From positions 1 through 64,000 of the forward strand of contig DATNFW010000052.1 in assembly GCA_035606175.1 (NCBI GenBank): a stretch of 64,000 nt of DNA, written 5' to 3'. The position numbers were made by a program, and so were the translations under genes. The DNA comes from JASHUC01 sp035606175. GTDB lineage: Bacteria > Pseudomonadota > Gammaproteobacteria > Steroidobacterales > Steroidobacteraceae. A model generated the notes under the pieces. That model was not told the origin of the DNA. It searched no databases and saw only the letters and a list, made by a program, of their open reading frames with translations. Shown here in pieces: positions 45,390-55,378 of this stretch (position 1 is the first letter of the stretch; each line of letters begins with the position of its first letter).

Positions 45390-47801
45390 CTAAAACGTTC
45401 GACCGAGATAAAGGTAGAACGCCTCTTTGCCGCTCTGGTCGTATCCGGTCGCGAGATAGAGCGGCCCGATGAGGGTGTCGAATCCGAGGAAAATACTGCC
45501 ATCCGCACGCACGGAGCCGAAGTCGATGCTCTGGCGGTCCTTCCAGACATTGCCGGCCTCCACCGAAAGCCCGAGGTACGCCGGAAATTCGAGCACCCCC
45601 TCCCCGCCTTGACCGATCTTCCGATAGAACAGCAGCCGCGCGATCCCGAAGTTCGACCCCGCGAGCGAATCCTGCGGAAGCCCCGAGAGGTTGAACAATC
45701 CACCGAGCGTGAACTGCGTGTGCAGGTCGAGCGGTGCGATCTGATTGAGTGTGGTGCCGCCCGTCGCCCAAAGGAGCGCGGTCTCGCGTCCGAACGAGCG
45801 CGCGGTGAGCCAGTTGAGGGTAATTTGGTTCAGCGGATTCTCGACCGGCGAGGCATTCGCCTCGAGCACACGGCTGCGCACGCTTTGCCATTGGACCGTG
45901 CCGAGCTGTCCCGAGTGCGGGAAGTCGACATCGTCCAGGCGATCGTAGGAGAAGCGGACGAAGTAGCCGTTGTCGCGGAAATGCGTTTGCGGCAGTGCCG
46001 GATCGCCGATGCGCACGCTCGAGCTGCCCTCATCGTGCAGCAGCCCGACCCGAGCCTCGCCCCAGTTGCCGAGCTGCCGCCCGAAATCGAGGCCGTAGGC
46101 GAAGCTGCGCAACCGGAACTCCGCCGTCTCCCGCTCGTCCGCATCGATGAGCGGCACGTTGGTGGCGCTGTACTGCGCGTGCGGCAAGAGAAACCAGTCC
46201 CAGTAGTTCGAGAACGGCAGGAAGAACTCCGTATACGCATGAGGCGAGACGCCCTCCTGAAGGTCCCACACCCACTCGGCACCCGTCGAGGTGAGCTCTG
46301 ACATGACGAAACGCGCGGCCGCGTTGTAGACGGCATTGCCCTGGAAGTCATCCTGCAGAGACAGCCCGAAGCGTACGTAATTAGGTCCGTACGAATTGCG
46401 GTGCGCGGTCAGATCGAGGCCGTACTGGTCATCCTCCTTCACGATGCGGTAATCGAGTGTCTCGAGATCGCCGCGGCCGTAGAGGTCCGTGATGCGGCGA
46501 TCGACCGCCCGCGGACTGAGACGGTGGCCGATCAGATCGTCGAAAAGCGCATGCAACGGCTTCGCATAGCGCCGGGACTCTGCGGTTACGTGGACGAAGT
46601 CGATGACCGGCTGAACGCCGTCCCGCTTCGCTTCGCGCTGCGCGACGTAGGCATCGTAGGCCGCCGGGCTCAGCTCGAATCTGCCGAGCTCCGGGGCATC
46701 GGCGCGCGCTGCCGCGATTCCCGCCGCGATCGCGCGCTTGACGATGCCGAAATCGAATGAGGACGCATCGCCGAGCTGCGGAGTGATGACCACGTCGTGC
46801 GGCGTGAGGGTTGCGAGCTGGCGCTGCGACTCGCGGCGGATGAGGATCGCGAGCATTTGATTGGAGATGGTCGCCGCGCTGCCGAGCTTCTCCCGCGTGT
46901 AGAGCGGAAAGCCCACATCGACGACGATGAGCACGTCGACGTGCATCTCGCGCGCCACGTCGATGGGCAGATTCTCTGCGATACCGCCGTCGACGAGCAG
47001 CCGCCCCTCGCGCTCGACCGGGCTGAACACACCCGGCGCCGACATGCTCGCACGCATCGCCGTCGTGAGATCCCCCGCACGCATGACGACCGGCTCGCCC
47101 GTCGAGAGGTCGGTTGCGACGGCGCGAAACGGCGTCGGCAGATCATCGAATTCCTTGATGCGCTCGGTCGGAAGGGTCAGCGAGCGCAGCATCATCGTGA
47201 GCGTCTCGCCCTCGAGCAGGCCGCGCGGCAGACGCAGCTTGCCCCCGCTGATACCGAGCGGCAGCTTCACCAGGAAGTTGCGGTCCTCCTCCTTGCGCCG
47301 GAAGCTCAACTGATTGCGCGGCGGCCGATCGCTGAACGCCCGCTGCCAGTTGATCGATGTCAATGCAGCCGCGATCTCCTTCGGGGACAGGCCACTCGCG
47401 TAAAGCCCACCGACGACCGCGCCCATGCTCGTGCCGGCGATTGCATCGATCGGGATATGCAGATCGTGCAGCACCTCGAGCACACCGATGTGCGCCGCGC
47501 CCCGTGCCCCGCCGCCGGAGAGCACGAGACCGATGCGGGGGCGCCGCTGGGATGCCGCCGGCGTTACCGTGGATGACGCCGCTGCCGTAAATGGAGGCGT
47601 TGCGGCGGATGCCCCCGTTGCTATCGGTGCGGACGCTGCCGCCGGTGCCGCGAATGCGGCCGTTGTTGCCTGCGCCTGCGGTGCTGCGTCTGCCGCCGGC
47701 GCGCGCGCGCCTGCCGCGCCGAGCGCGAGCCCTGCAAGAAGCGCTGCGGCGGCGCTCGCGGTACGCAAGCGCCGCCCGACCACCCGTCGTGAGAACCTCA
47801 C
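45390..47801 (-). CDS. Patatin-like phospholipase with Omp85 barrel (type Vd autotransporter, PlpD-like)
   Basis: 803 residues. Signal peptide, alanine-rich linker to about 85, then the patatin domain: GGGARG (oxyanion hole, 96-101), GTSMG (S125 nucleophile) and DGG (D271). A POTRA-like segment follows (about 380-450, VIDFVHVTAESRRYAKPLHALF) and a 16-strand barrel ending YLYLGRTF with terminal phenylalanine. In PlpD-type proteins the barrel exports the lipase to the surface, where it cleaves phospholipids. GTG 47801 is the start; no better ATG gives a full signal peptide. Divergent from the TPR membrane protein gene. Confidence 0.93.
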   Translation of the reverse strand: MRFSRRVVGRRLRTASAAAALLAGLALGAAGARAPAADAAPQAQATTAAFAAPAAASAPIATGASAATPPFTAAASSTVTPAASQRRPRIGLVLSGGGARGAAHIGVLEVLHDLHIPIDAIAGTSMGAVVGGLYASGLSPKEIAAALTSINWQRAFSDRPPRNQLSFRRKEEDRNFLVKLPLGISGGKLRLPRGLLEGETLTMMLRSLTLPTERIKEFDDLPTPFRAVATDLSTGEPVVMRAGDLTTAMRASMSAPGVFSPVEREGRLLVDGGIAENLPIDVAREMHVDVLIVVDVGFPLYTREKLGSAATISNQMLAILIRRESQRQLATLTPHDVVITPQLGDASSFDFGIVKRAIAAGIAAARADAPELGRFELSPAAYDAYVAQREAKRDGVQPVIDFVHVTAESRRYAKPLHALFDDLIGHRLSPRAVDRRITDLYGRGDLETLDYRIVKEDDQYGLDLTAHRNSYGPNYVRFGLSLQDDFQGNAVYNAAARFVMSELTSTGAEWVWDLQEGVSPHAYTEFFLPFSNYWDWFLLPHAQYSATNVPLIDADERETAEFRLRSFAYGLDFGRQLGNWGEARVGLLHDEGSSSVRIGDPALPQTHFRDNGYFVRFSYDRLDDVDFPHSGQLGTVQWQSVRSRVLEANASPVENPLNQITLNWLTARSFGRETALLWATGGTTLNQIAPLDLHTQFTLGGLFNLSGLPQDSLAGSNFGIARLLFYRKIGQGGEGVLEFPAYLGLSVEAGNVWKDRQSIDFGSVRADGSIFLGFDTLIGPLYLATGYDQSGKEAFYLYLGRTF

Positions 47802-47891
47802 GGCGCAAGAATAGCAGCTCGGACCGAGCGCCCCAGCGCCCAGCGCGGCTGCGTGAGTTAAGCTCTATGCCGGAAGTCGCCGAGGAACGAC

Positions 47892-48647
47892 ATGTATTCA
47901 CTGGGTCTGCTGGGTATTGTCTCCATCGTCATTCAGGTGGTGCTCATCATTCACTGCATCAAGACCGGCCGGAACTGGCTCTGGATTTGGGTCCTGATAC
48001 TGCCGTACATCGCATTCTTCGGAAGCATCGCCTACATCGCGGTCGAGATCATACCGGACCTGTTCCGCAGCACACCGGCGCGCCGCGCCGCGCGAGGCAT
48101 GAAGAAGGCGCTCGATCCCGGCGCGGAGCTGCGCAAATACGGCGAGCAGGCGCGGGTCACGGGCGGTGTCGCGGCGCTGCAGCGCTACGCCGACGAGCTC
48201 GCACGGCACGGCCGATTCGAAGAGGCGATCGCGACCTACCACGAAGCTCTCAAGGGCCTCTACGCCCACGACCCCAATCTGCTCCTCGGAATCGCCCGCG
48301 CGCAGTTCGGCAAAGGCGATGCAAGCGGAGCGCGTGCGACGCTCGATGAGCTCACCCGGCAGAATCCCGATTTCCGCTCACCCGAGGCGCAGCTGCTCCA
48401 CGCCCGTGCCCTCGAGGCCGAAGGCAGCATCGCCCAAGCGCTCGAGGCTTATCAGATGCTCGCGCCGGCGTACCCCGGGGCAGAGGCGTCCGTGCGATAC
48501 GCCCAGCTTCTCGCAGCCCAGGGCGACCATGCCCGCGCGGCAACCGTGGCACGCGAGCTTCTCGAGGAGGCGCGCATCGCCCCGGCTCATTACCGCCGCG
48601 CCCAGCGCGACTGGCTCGTTCTCGCGGAGCGGCTCGCTGCCCGCTGA
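47892..48647 (+). CDS. Membrane-anchored TPR protein
   Basis: 251 residues. Two N-terminal hydrophobic helices (YSLGLLGIVSIVIQVVLIIHC and WIWVLILPYIAFFGSIAYIAVEI) resemble the PLDc_N pair, then a cytosolic part with several TPR units (RYADELARHGRFEEAIATYHEAL, LLLGIARAQFGKGDASGARATLDEL). It may organise a membrane complex. The last 58 bases overlap the end of the agmatine deiminase gene on the other strand; the frame ends inside a helix, so both stops seem genuine. Confidence 0.82.
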   Translation: MYSLGLLGIVSIVIQVVLIIHCIKTGRNWLWIWVLILPYIAFFGSIAYIAVEIIPDLFRSTPARRAARGMKKALDPGAELRKYGEQARVTGGVAALQRYADELARHGRFEEAIATYHEALKGLYAHDPNLLLGIARAQFGKGDASGARATLDELTRQNPDFRSPEAQLLHARALEAEGSIAQALEAYQMLAPAYPGAEASVRYAQLLAAQGDHARAATVARELLEEARIAPAHYRRAQRDWLVLAERLAAR

Positions 48648-49744
48648 GCGGTCGCGGGAATCTGCTGCGTGAGGCAATGAATGTTGCCGCCGCCGAGCAG
48701 CAGCTCGCGTGAAGGGACTCCCACGATGCGGCGCTGTGGAAAGAGCCGTCTGAGCTGCCGGGCCGCCGCTCGATCCGTGCGCCGGTCGAGGAGGGGCATG
48801 ACAATGGCGCCGTTTGCCGGATAGAAGTTGACGTAGCTCGCCGCAAGCCGCTCGCCCGAGCGGCGTGGCTTGGTCCCCTCGCGCCTCACGACCCCGCGCG
48901 CCTCCCGGCTCGTCATCGCAAGCGGTCCCGGCATCGGAAGCTTCACGACCTCGAAGCGCCTGCCTCTCGCGTCGCGCTCGGAGAGCAGCCTCTCGAGCGC
49001 ATCGCTGGAAACTGCATGCTGCGGGTCGCGGCGATCATCCGTCCACGTGAGCGCAATGACTCCTGGGCGCGCGAAACACGCGAGATTGTCGATGTGGCCG
49101 CGCGTCTCGTCGTTGACGACGCCCTCGCCGAGCCAGACGACCTTCCTCGCTCCGAGGTACATGGCGAGCAGCGACTCGGCCCGTCGCCGCCCCATGCGCT
49201 GGTTGCGGTGCGGATCGAGCAGGCACTGCTCCGTGACGAGCACGGTGCCCTCGCCGTCGACATGGATTGCACCGCCCTCGTTTACGAAAGGCGCAACGTA
49301 GCGCTCGCAGCGCTCGATCTCGAGCACCTTGCGTGCGACGCGCTCGTCCTCGTCCCATGGAGCGTACAGCCCGCCCTCACGACCACCCCAGGCGTTGAAA
49401 CGCCAGTCCACACCGCGACGCTCGCCGGCTGCGTTCACGACGAACGTCGGACCGACATCGCGCATCCAACAATCATCGTGCGACATCTCGACGAGCCGCA
49501 CTTCGGGCGCGAGGCGCTCGCGCGCACGATCAAACTGCGTCGCGGACACTCCGACCGTCACCGGCTCGAAGCGGGCGATCGCCGCCGCGAGCCGGACAAA
49601 TGCGCGCTGAGCAGGCTCGGCGGCTTCGCGCCAGTTGTCGGGCCGCTCCGGCCAGAGCATCCAGCAGCCTGCATGCCGATCGAGCTCGCTCGGCATTCGA
49701 AAGCCATCATCGGCGGGCGTGCTGCGAAGCGTACGCACCGTCAC
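48590..49744 (-). CDS. aguA: Agmatine deiminase
   Basis: 384 residues of the guanidine deiminase fold. VEMSHDDCWMRDVGPTFVV, FVNEGGAIHVDGEGT and the catalytic cysteine in LGGGNIHCLTQQIP are present, with the histidine in GHIDNLACF. It converts agmatine to N-carbamoylputrescine and ammonia. GTG 49744 overlaps the RND pump stop (GTGA), coupling it to that operon; an internal ATG at residue 17 matches the usual family start MPSELDRHAGCWMLWPERPD. The C-terminal about 25 residues are an extension overlapping the convergent TPR gene. aguB is not in the window. Confidence 0.93.
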   Translation of the reverse strand: MTVRTLRSTPADDGFRMPSELDRHAGCWMLWPERPDNWREAAEPAQRAFVRLAAAIARFEPVTVGVSATQFDRARERLAPEVRLVEMSHDDCWMRDVGPTFVVNAAGERRGVDWRFNAWGGREGGLYAPWDEDERVARKVLEIERCERYVAPFVNEGGAIHVDGEGTVLVTEQCLLDPHRNQRMGRRRAESLLAMYLGARKVVWLGEGVVNDETRGHIDNLACFARPGVIALTWTDDRRDPQHAVSSDALERLLSERDARGRRFEVVKLPMPGPLAMTSREARGVVRREGTKPRRSGERLAASYVNFYPANGAIVMPLLDRRTDRAAARQLRRLFPQRRIVGVPSRELLLGGGNIHCLTQQIPATAQRAASRSARTSQSRWARR

Positions 49745-52700
49745 TCGCCCGAATCGACGATTCCGATGACGACCGGCATCGCGAGCAGGACGAGGGGCAG
49801 CTGCAGGCAGATACCCGAGATGATCGCGATCGCGAGCGGCTGCAGCATCTGGTCGCCCGAGCCGCTGATCGCGGCTCCGAGCGGAACGAGCGCGAGAATC
49901 ATCGCGAGCGTGCTCATCGCGATCGGCCGCAGCCGGTCGAGCGCAGCGCGATGAATGGCCTCCCGACGCGGCATCTCGCGCGCGAGCACCTGGTATTCGG
50001 AGACGAGAAACACCGCCATTTCGGTTGCGATGCCGACGATCATCACCATGCCCATCATGGCGGTGATATTGAGCTCGACCCCCGTGATCGCGAGCCCGAT
50101 GAAAACTGCCCCTGTAGAGACGATCGAGCTCACGATGATGACGAGCGGCAGTACGAAGCGCTCATAGAGATACAGGAGCAGGATGATCTCCGCGACGACG
50201 GCGGCCGCGAACACCTCCATCATGCCGCGTGCGGCGAGCTGCTGCTGCTCGAACGCGCCGCCGATCGTGTAGCTGACACCCGTCGGAATGAGGCCGGGAC
50301 GGTCGAGCACGCGGCGCATGGCCGCGATCGTCGAGCCGAGGTCGTGAGCGCCTCCGATCTCCGCGGTCACTGCCACGATCTGCGCGAGGTTGTCGCGCGT
50401 GAGCTCGGGCTGCCCGGCGACGAAATGCGTTTTTGCCACAGTGCCGAGCGGAATCAGCCGACCGTCTGCCGAGCGGATCGGCAGACGATCCACCTCGTCG
50501 CGGCGGATGCGCTTCTGCGGTGCCCCGAGCCACAGCCGCACACCCACGTCCTGAACCGTGCCGAGATACTGCGTGACGACGGCACCGCCCAAATAGTGGG
50601 ACACCTGATCGGTCACGTCCGACGCCGTCAGGCCCTCCGCCGCAGCCGCTGCCGGGTCGACGCGCACCTCGAGCGCATCGCCTGCCGGCACGACCCCGTT
50701 GTTGACCGAGGGAGGCTCGATGCCGGGCACCTTCGCAATCTCCGCAGCGACCTTCGTCGCAACGTCTCCGAGCACATCCGGGTCTCTGGCGGAGAGCTTC
50801 ACGACGATCGGCTGAGGCCGTCCGACCATGTCGCCGATCATGTCCGAGAGAAGCTCGTGAATGTCGAACTGCACACCCGGCACGTCGCTCGTGATCTTCG
50901 CGGTGATGTCGTCCATCACGCTCCAGATCGGCGGCCGCTTGCCGGGATCGACGAGCCGTACGAAGAAATCGCCCTGATAGCTCTCCTTCATATCGCCCCC
51001 GAGCCCTGCACCCGTGCGGCGCGAGTACGTATAGACGCTCGGATTCGCCTTGAGGATCGCCTCGACTTCGCCGAGCTCCCGGTTCGTCTCCTCGAGCGAG
51101 GTACCGGGTTTGGTGTAGTAATCGAGTACGAAGCCGCCCTCGTCCATGCGCGGCAGAAACCCCGTGCCGACATTGCGGTAGGCGAAGTATCCCCCGGCGA
51201 TGAGCACCGCGACGCCGAGCGCGATGTAGAGCGGCCGCGCCGCAAGGCGCCGCAGCACCCGCTCGTGCGTGCGGCGCAGCCAGCCCTCGCGCCGCTGCGC
51301 CGGGTCTTGCCAAGCGTCGAAATCGATGAGACCCCGCGCGAGCAGCGGCACGGCGAACATCGTGAGCGCGTAGGAGATGACGAGAGCCGCCGCCATGGTG
51401 AGCGAGAGGAACTTGAAGAACGCGCCGGTGATCCCGGTGAGGAACGCGAGCGGGATGAACACGATCACGCTCGCGAGGCTCGAACCGATGAGCGGAGAGC
51501 GGAACTCCTCGGCTGCCGCGAGCACGACTGCCCGCGGGTTCTCGATGCCGGGCGCGCCCGCACGCCGCGCGATGTGCTCGATCATCACGATCACATCGTC
51601 TATGAGCAGCCCGATCGCCGCCGCAATGCCGCCGAGCGTCATGATGTTGAACGAAAGGCCGAGCGTGTAGAGCACGAGCACGGTGACGAGCACCGAGATC
51701 GGCACGATGATCATGGCGACGATCGTGGCGCGCCAGTTGCGCAGAAATCCGAGGATCACGAAGCCGGCGAAGACGAGGCCGATGACGATCGCCTCCGCGA
51801 CCGCCGCAGCCGATGAGCGTACGAGCTCGGTCTGATCGTACCAGCGGTAGAGCTCGATCGCCGGCGATTGCGTTTTCATGAATCCTGCGAGCGCCTGCTC
51901 CACTTTTTTGGCGAGCGTGAGGGAGTCCGCATCGTCCTGCTGGTATACGTCGAAGGTGACGGCCGGACGGCCGTTGTCCTCGACGAGCAGCCACTGCGGG
52001 ATCGAGCCCATCTCCACCTGCGCAATGTCGCCGACCCGGACCAGCCCCGACTTGCCCGCGCGCACCGTCACGTCACGCACCGACTGCAAAGACGTGAACG
52101 TGTTGTTGCTGATCGCGAGAAAGAGCAGATCGTTGTCCTGCAGCCGGCCGACCGCCGTCACGACGTTCGTGCTCGAGAGTGCCTGGGCGAGATCGGCGAG
52201 CGTGAGCCCGTGTGCCGCAAGCGCATCCGGCCGCACGGTGACCTGCACCTCGGGAGTCTGTCCGCCGAGCACCCCCACGCGGCGCACGCCTGCGATTCCG
52301 CTGAGAAGCGGCGTGATCTGATACTGCGCGATGCGCTTGAGCTCCGACTGCGGCACGCGATTGGAGATGAGCGCGTACGATACGAACGGCATGATAATGT
52401 TCGGGCTCATCTGGATGATGTCGTACGAAGTGCCCTGCGGCAGGTCGGGCAGCTTCTGACCGAACGCGGCCTCGACCGTGAGCAGCGCTCTGGTCATGTC
52501 GTAGCGCCACGGAAAATCGATGAACATCTCCGCCGTGCCGCGCGAGGTCGTCGATTCCACGTCGATCGCGCCGGGCACGGCGCGCGCAACCTCCTCGAGC
52601 GGCTCCGTCACATCGACGAGCATCTGCTTCGCCGGCATGCTGCCCGCGCTGATCTCGGCGCGGATCCGCGGAAAGCTCGTCACCGGGAACAACCCGACCG

Positions 52701-52797
52701 GAAGCACGAAGACCGCGACGAGACCTGCTAGACCGAGCGCGAAAGTCACGAACAGGATCGAGCGGCGATGGCGCTCGATCCATGCGGCGACCGTCAT
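49741..52797 (-). CDS. RND-family efflux pump, inner-membrane subunit
   Basis: 1018 residues, 12 transmembrane segments and two large periplasmic loops. The proton-relay acidic pair appears in TM4 as LLIDDVIVMIEHI. The N-terminus (AAWIERHRRSILFVTFALGLAGLVAVFVLPVGLFPVTSFPRI) and GVRRVGVLGGQTPEVQVTV match AcrB-like exporters, closer to the short hydrophobe/metal subgroup (MdtB/CzcA-like) than AcrB itself. ATG 52797 overlaps the adaptor stop (ATGA). With the adaptor and the TolC-like gene upstream it forms a complete tripartite pump. Confidence 0.93.
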   Translation of the reverse strand: MTVAAWIERHRRSILFVTFALGLAGLVAVFVLPVGLFPVTSFPRIRAEISAGSMPAKQMLVDVTEPLEEVARAVPGAIDVESTTSRGTAEMFIDFPWRYDMTRALLTVEAAFGQKLPDLPQGTSYDIIQMSPNIIMPFVSYALISNRVPQSELKRIAQYQITPLLSGIAGVRRVGVLGGQTPEVQVTVRPDALAAHGLTLADLAQALSSTNVVTAVGRLQDNDLLFLAISNNTFTSLQSVRDVTVRAGKSGLVRVGDIAQVEMGSIPQWLLVEDNGRPAVTFDVYQQDDADSLTLAKKVEQALAGFMKTQSPAIELYRWYDQTELVRSSAAAVAEAIVIGLVFAGFVILGFLRNWRATIVAMIIVPISVLVTVLVLYTLGLSFNIMTLGGIAAAIGLLIDDVIVMIEHIARRAGAPGIENPRAVVLAAAEEFRSPLIGSSLASVIVFIPLAFLTGITGAFFKFLSLTMAAALVISYALTMFAVPLLARGLIDFDAWQDPAQRREGWLRRTHERVLRRLAARPLYIALGVAVLIAGGYFAYRNVGTGFLPRMDEGGFVLDYYTKPGTSLEETNRELGEVEAILKANPSVYTYSRRTGAGLGGDMKESYQGDFFVRLVDPGKRPPIWSVMDDITAKITSDVPGVQFDIHELLSDMIGDMVGRPQPIVVKLSARDPDVLGDVATKVAAEIAKVPGIEPPSVNNGVVPAGDALEVRVDPAAAAAEGLTASDVTDQVSHYLGGAVVTQYLGTVQDVGVRLWLGAPQKRIRRDEVDRLPIRSADGRLIPLGTVAKTHFVAGQPELTRDNLAQIVAVTAEIGGAHDLGSTIAAMRRVLDRPGLIPTGVSYTIGGAFEQQQLAARGMMEVFAAAVVAEIILLLYLYERFVLPLVIIVSSIVSTGAVFIGLAITGVELNITAMMGMVMIVGIATEMAVFLVSEYQVLAREMPRREAIHRAALDRLRPIAMSTLAMILALVPLGAAISGSGDQMLQPLAIAIISGICLQLPLVLLAMPVVIGIVDSGE

Positions 52798-53975
52798 CGC
52801 GCGGCCGCTCCCTGCTGCGCGCCGGCCGACTGTGACGTCGCACCGCTGGAGCGCTGCGCTGAAGCGGCTGGCTGCGCGGAACCGACTGGCTGTGCGCTCT
52901 CAACAGGCTGCGCCGCGCCGGGCGGCTGCGCGCGCTGCTCGACGCGAATCTTCATCCCCTCCTCGAGCTGATAGTTTCCGGCGAGCACGAGAGATGCTTC
53001 GGCGTCGAGCTCGCCGTCGATCAGGTCGCGAGCGCCCTCGGAGGCGAGCAGGCGAATCGACACCTTCTTGGCTGCGCCCTTCACATCCTGCACGACATAG
53101 GGGTTCCCGGAGTCATCGACGAGCACAGCCTCGTGCGGTATCAGATATCCGCTTGCAAGCCCGGTCGTGATGCGCGCTTCGGCCATCTCGCCCGGCTGCA
53201 GGCTCCCTTGCGGGATCGCGATGTCGATCGGCGTGAGCCCCGTTGCAGACTCGACCGCGGCGCCGCGAAGCACCACGTGCCCCTGGACCGACCGCTTCCC
53301 ATCGACCGAGAGAACGAGCGCGCGATTGCCGCGCGCGATTGCGGACGCTGTGGAGGGTACGGTCCCGGCGTGCACGACGAGATCGTCCGCGCCTGCGATC
53401 TCGAGCAGCGGTGCGCCCTCCGAAACGACGGCGCCGCGGACTGTCGAAAGCGCAGTGACGACGGCACGAAACGGCGCGCGCAGCGTGTTGGCGCCTCCCG
53501 CCCCCTGCGCCTCGAGCGCGGCAAGCGCCGTGCGCGCATCGGATTGGGTCTTCTGAGCCTCCGCAAGCTGCTGGCGCGTAGCGAGATGCTGGGACAGCAT
53601 CTGGCGAGTGCGTTCGGCGAGCTGCGTCGCCACGGCGAGCGCCGAGCGGGCCTGAGCATAGGAGGCTGCGGTCTGCGGAGTCGGCGCAAGCCGGATGAGC
53701 GGGGTGTCCTTTCCTACGCTTTCACCGACTCGCACGGGGATGTCCGCCACGACGGCGGCGGTCGGCGCCATCAGCGTCTGTCGGGATGCGGTACTTCCCT
53801 GCACCATACCGAAAACCGTAACGACGCTCGGCAAGCTCCCCTTGCGCAGCGGAGTCTCCTCGACGAGCACGCTTTGCGTGCCGCTCGATGACTCCTCGTG
53901 CGAACACGCCGCTGCGAGCAGCGCAGCGCAGGTCATCGCGAACAGGATCGCTGAACGTGCGGAGCGTCCGCTCAT
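52794..53975 (-). CDS. RND efflux periplasmic adaptor lipoprotein
   Basis: 393 residues. Lipobox LLAAACS near residue 24, two lipoyl half-motifs (APTAAVVADIPVRVGESVGKDTPLI and APFRAVVTALSTVRGAVVSEG), a coiled-coil hairpin between them, and the barrel and MP domains with TPIDIAIPQGSLQPGEMAEARI. The C-terminal 50 residues are a low-complexity tail built on a repeated (P/S)AQPV unit. It joins the RND pump to its outer-membrane channel. ATG 53975 overlaps the TolC-like stop (ATGA). Confidence 0.92.
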   Translation of the reverse strand: MSGRSARSAILFAMTCAALLAAACSHEESSSGTQSVLVEETPLRKGSLPSVVTVFGMVQGSTASRQTLMAPTAAVVADIPVRVGESVGKDTPLIRLAPTPQTAASYAQARSALAVATQLAERTRQMLSQHLATRQQLAEAQKTQSDARTALAALEAQGAGGANTLRAPFRAVVTALSTVRGAVVSEGAPLLEIAGADDLVVHAGTVPSTASAIARGNRALVLSVDGKRSVQGHVVLRGAAVESATGLTPIDIAIPQGSLQPGEMAEARITTGLASGYLIPHEAVLVDDSGNPYVVQDVKGAAKKVSIRLLASEGARDLIDGELDAEASLVLAGNYQLEEGMKIRVEQRAQPPGAAQPVESAQPVGSAQPAASAQRSSGATSQSAGAQQGAAAR

Positions 53976-55378
53976 GGCAATCTCGCTTTCGCGGGCGGAA
54001 TGATCAAAGTTTCGGGAAGTCCGAGTGCGAGCGACACGGTGAGTGTGATGAGCACTTCGCCGCGGCTGCGCTCGAGGGTATGCAGCTCGATCTCGCGCTC
54101 GAGGGCTGCGGTCTGATAGTCGGTGAGAGTGCGCTGATCGAGGTTGCCTTGAGAGTACGCGGCGCGCGCATCGCGCTCGAGCGACTCGGCACTCGCCGCC
54201 GCCTCGCGCGCCGAAGCGATGTCGGTCGCGAGCCGTCGGGCCTGCGCATCGAGACCGCGCACTTCGGAGGAAGCGGCATCGAGCCGCGCCTGGTATTGCT
54301 CATGCAACGTGAGGCGCGTGGCGCGCGTTTGCGCGACCTGTCCCTGGTTGCGGTTGAATATCGGCAAGTCGAACGTCGCCGTGGGGCCTGCCGAGCGTAC
54401 GTTCGTCGTATCCTGCCCCCAGGTGCCCCCGAGTACGAGGGCCGGAAACTGCCCGAGAATTGCGGCCCGCACGCTCCGATCCGCCGACCGATAGCCGAGT
54501 TGCAGCGCGATCAGATCGGGCCGTCGCCGCGGCAGGCTCGCGATGAGCGCGCGCGGATCTGCGGGCGGCTCCGCCAACGCAGGAGGAGCGATTTGAAAGC
54601 GCACGTCCGGCGCAAGGCCGAGCAGAGCATCGAGCGATTGCCAGCTCGTGAGCTCCCCGAGCCGCAGCGTCGCGAGCGACTGCTCGACCGTTGCGAGAGA
54701 GGCCTCGAGAGGCGCAAGCGCGGAGGAGTCGAGATCGCCCGCCGCGAGAGCCCGGCGCACTTCGCGAATTTCCGTCGCGAGCACATCCCGCTCGCGCGAC
54801 ATGGCCCCGAGCGATTGCTCGGCCCAGTACAGATCGAGCGCGGTGAGGCGCGCCTTCTCGGCGACCTGCCACTGCTCCCAGAGCAGCTGAGCATTCACCT
54901 GCCCCGCGGCCGCGCGGGCCGCCTGCAGCCTGGGCCGATAGGTCACGAGCGCGGCGATGTCTTCGGTGAGCGACGCCGACCAGGCCGGTGTGTCGCCGGG
55001 ACCCCCGATCAACACCGAATAGCTCACGCTCGCTGAAGGATTCGGAAGGAGCGAGGCTTGCAGCAGATCGGCCTCAGCCGAGGAGAGCGCACCGCGCTGC
55101 GCGGCGAGCTCCGGATCGTTGAGGAGCGCGAGCCAGCCGATGTCATCGAGCGACAGCGGCCGGCTCACGTCGATGCGCCGATTGACACCCCGCTGCCCAC
55201 GCTCGCCGGCAGATTGGGCGTACTCGACCGTCAGATCGCCCGGCCGCTCCGCAAGGTGCGGGGCCGTGGCGAGCGGCAGAGGATGATAGGCCGCACAGCC
55301 CGCCGCGAGCTGCAGAATCGCGACCAGTCCGAGGCACCCTATCCGGCCGCATGGACGTGCGAAATGAAAGCGGATCAT
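53972..55378 (-). CDS. TolC-family outer-membrane channel lipoprotein
   Basis: 468 residues of the OEP/NodT type: lipobox LAAGCAA near residue 28, then two long helical hairpin repeats rich in A, L, E and Q (SSAEADLLQASLLPNPSASVSYS; RRRPDLIALQLGYRSADRSVRAAILGQFP, the conserved RPDL/A motif; TRATRLTLHEQYQARLDAASSEV). It is the outer-membrane exit of the tripartite pump whose other genes follow. ATG 55378 is the first methionine giving a proper lipoprotein signal. First gene of the four-gene reverse operon ending in aguA. Confidence 0.9.
   Translation of the reverse strand: MIRFHFARPCGRIGCLGLVAILQLAAGCAAYHPLPLATAPHLAERPGDLTVEYAQSAGERGQRGVNRRIDVSRPLSLDDIGWLALLNDPELAAQRGALSSAEADLLQASLLPNPSASVSYSVLIGGPGDTPAWSASLTEDIAALVTYRPRLQAARAAAGQVNAQLLWEQWQVAEKARLTALDLYWAEQSLGAMSRERDVLATEIREVRRALAAGDLDSSALAPLEASLATVEQSLATLRLGELTSWQSLDALLGLAPDVRFQIAPPALAEPPADPRALIASLPRRRPDLIALQLGYRSADRSVRAAILGQFPALVLGGTWGQDTTNVRSAGPTATFDLPIFNRNQGQVAQTRATRLTLHEQYQARLDAASSEVRGLDAQARRLATDIASAREAAASAESLERDARAAYSQGNLDQRTLTDYQTAALEREIELHTLERSRGEVLITLTVSLALGLPETLIIPPAKARLP

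Noticed and set aside
49600..51816. A 738-codon forward frame
   Set aside because: Antisense to the RND pump, rich in Asp/Arg/His with no recognisable fold.
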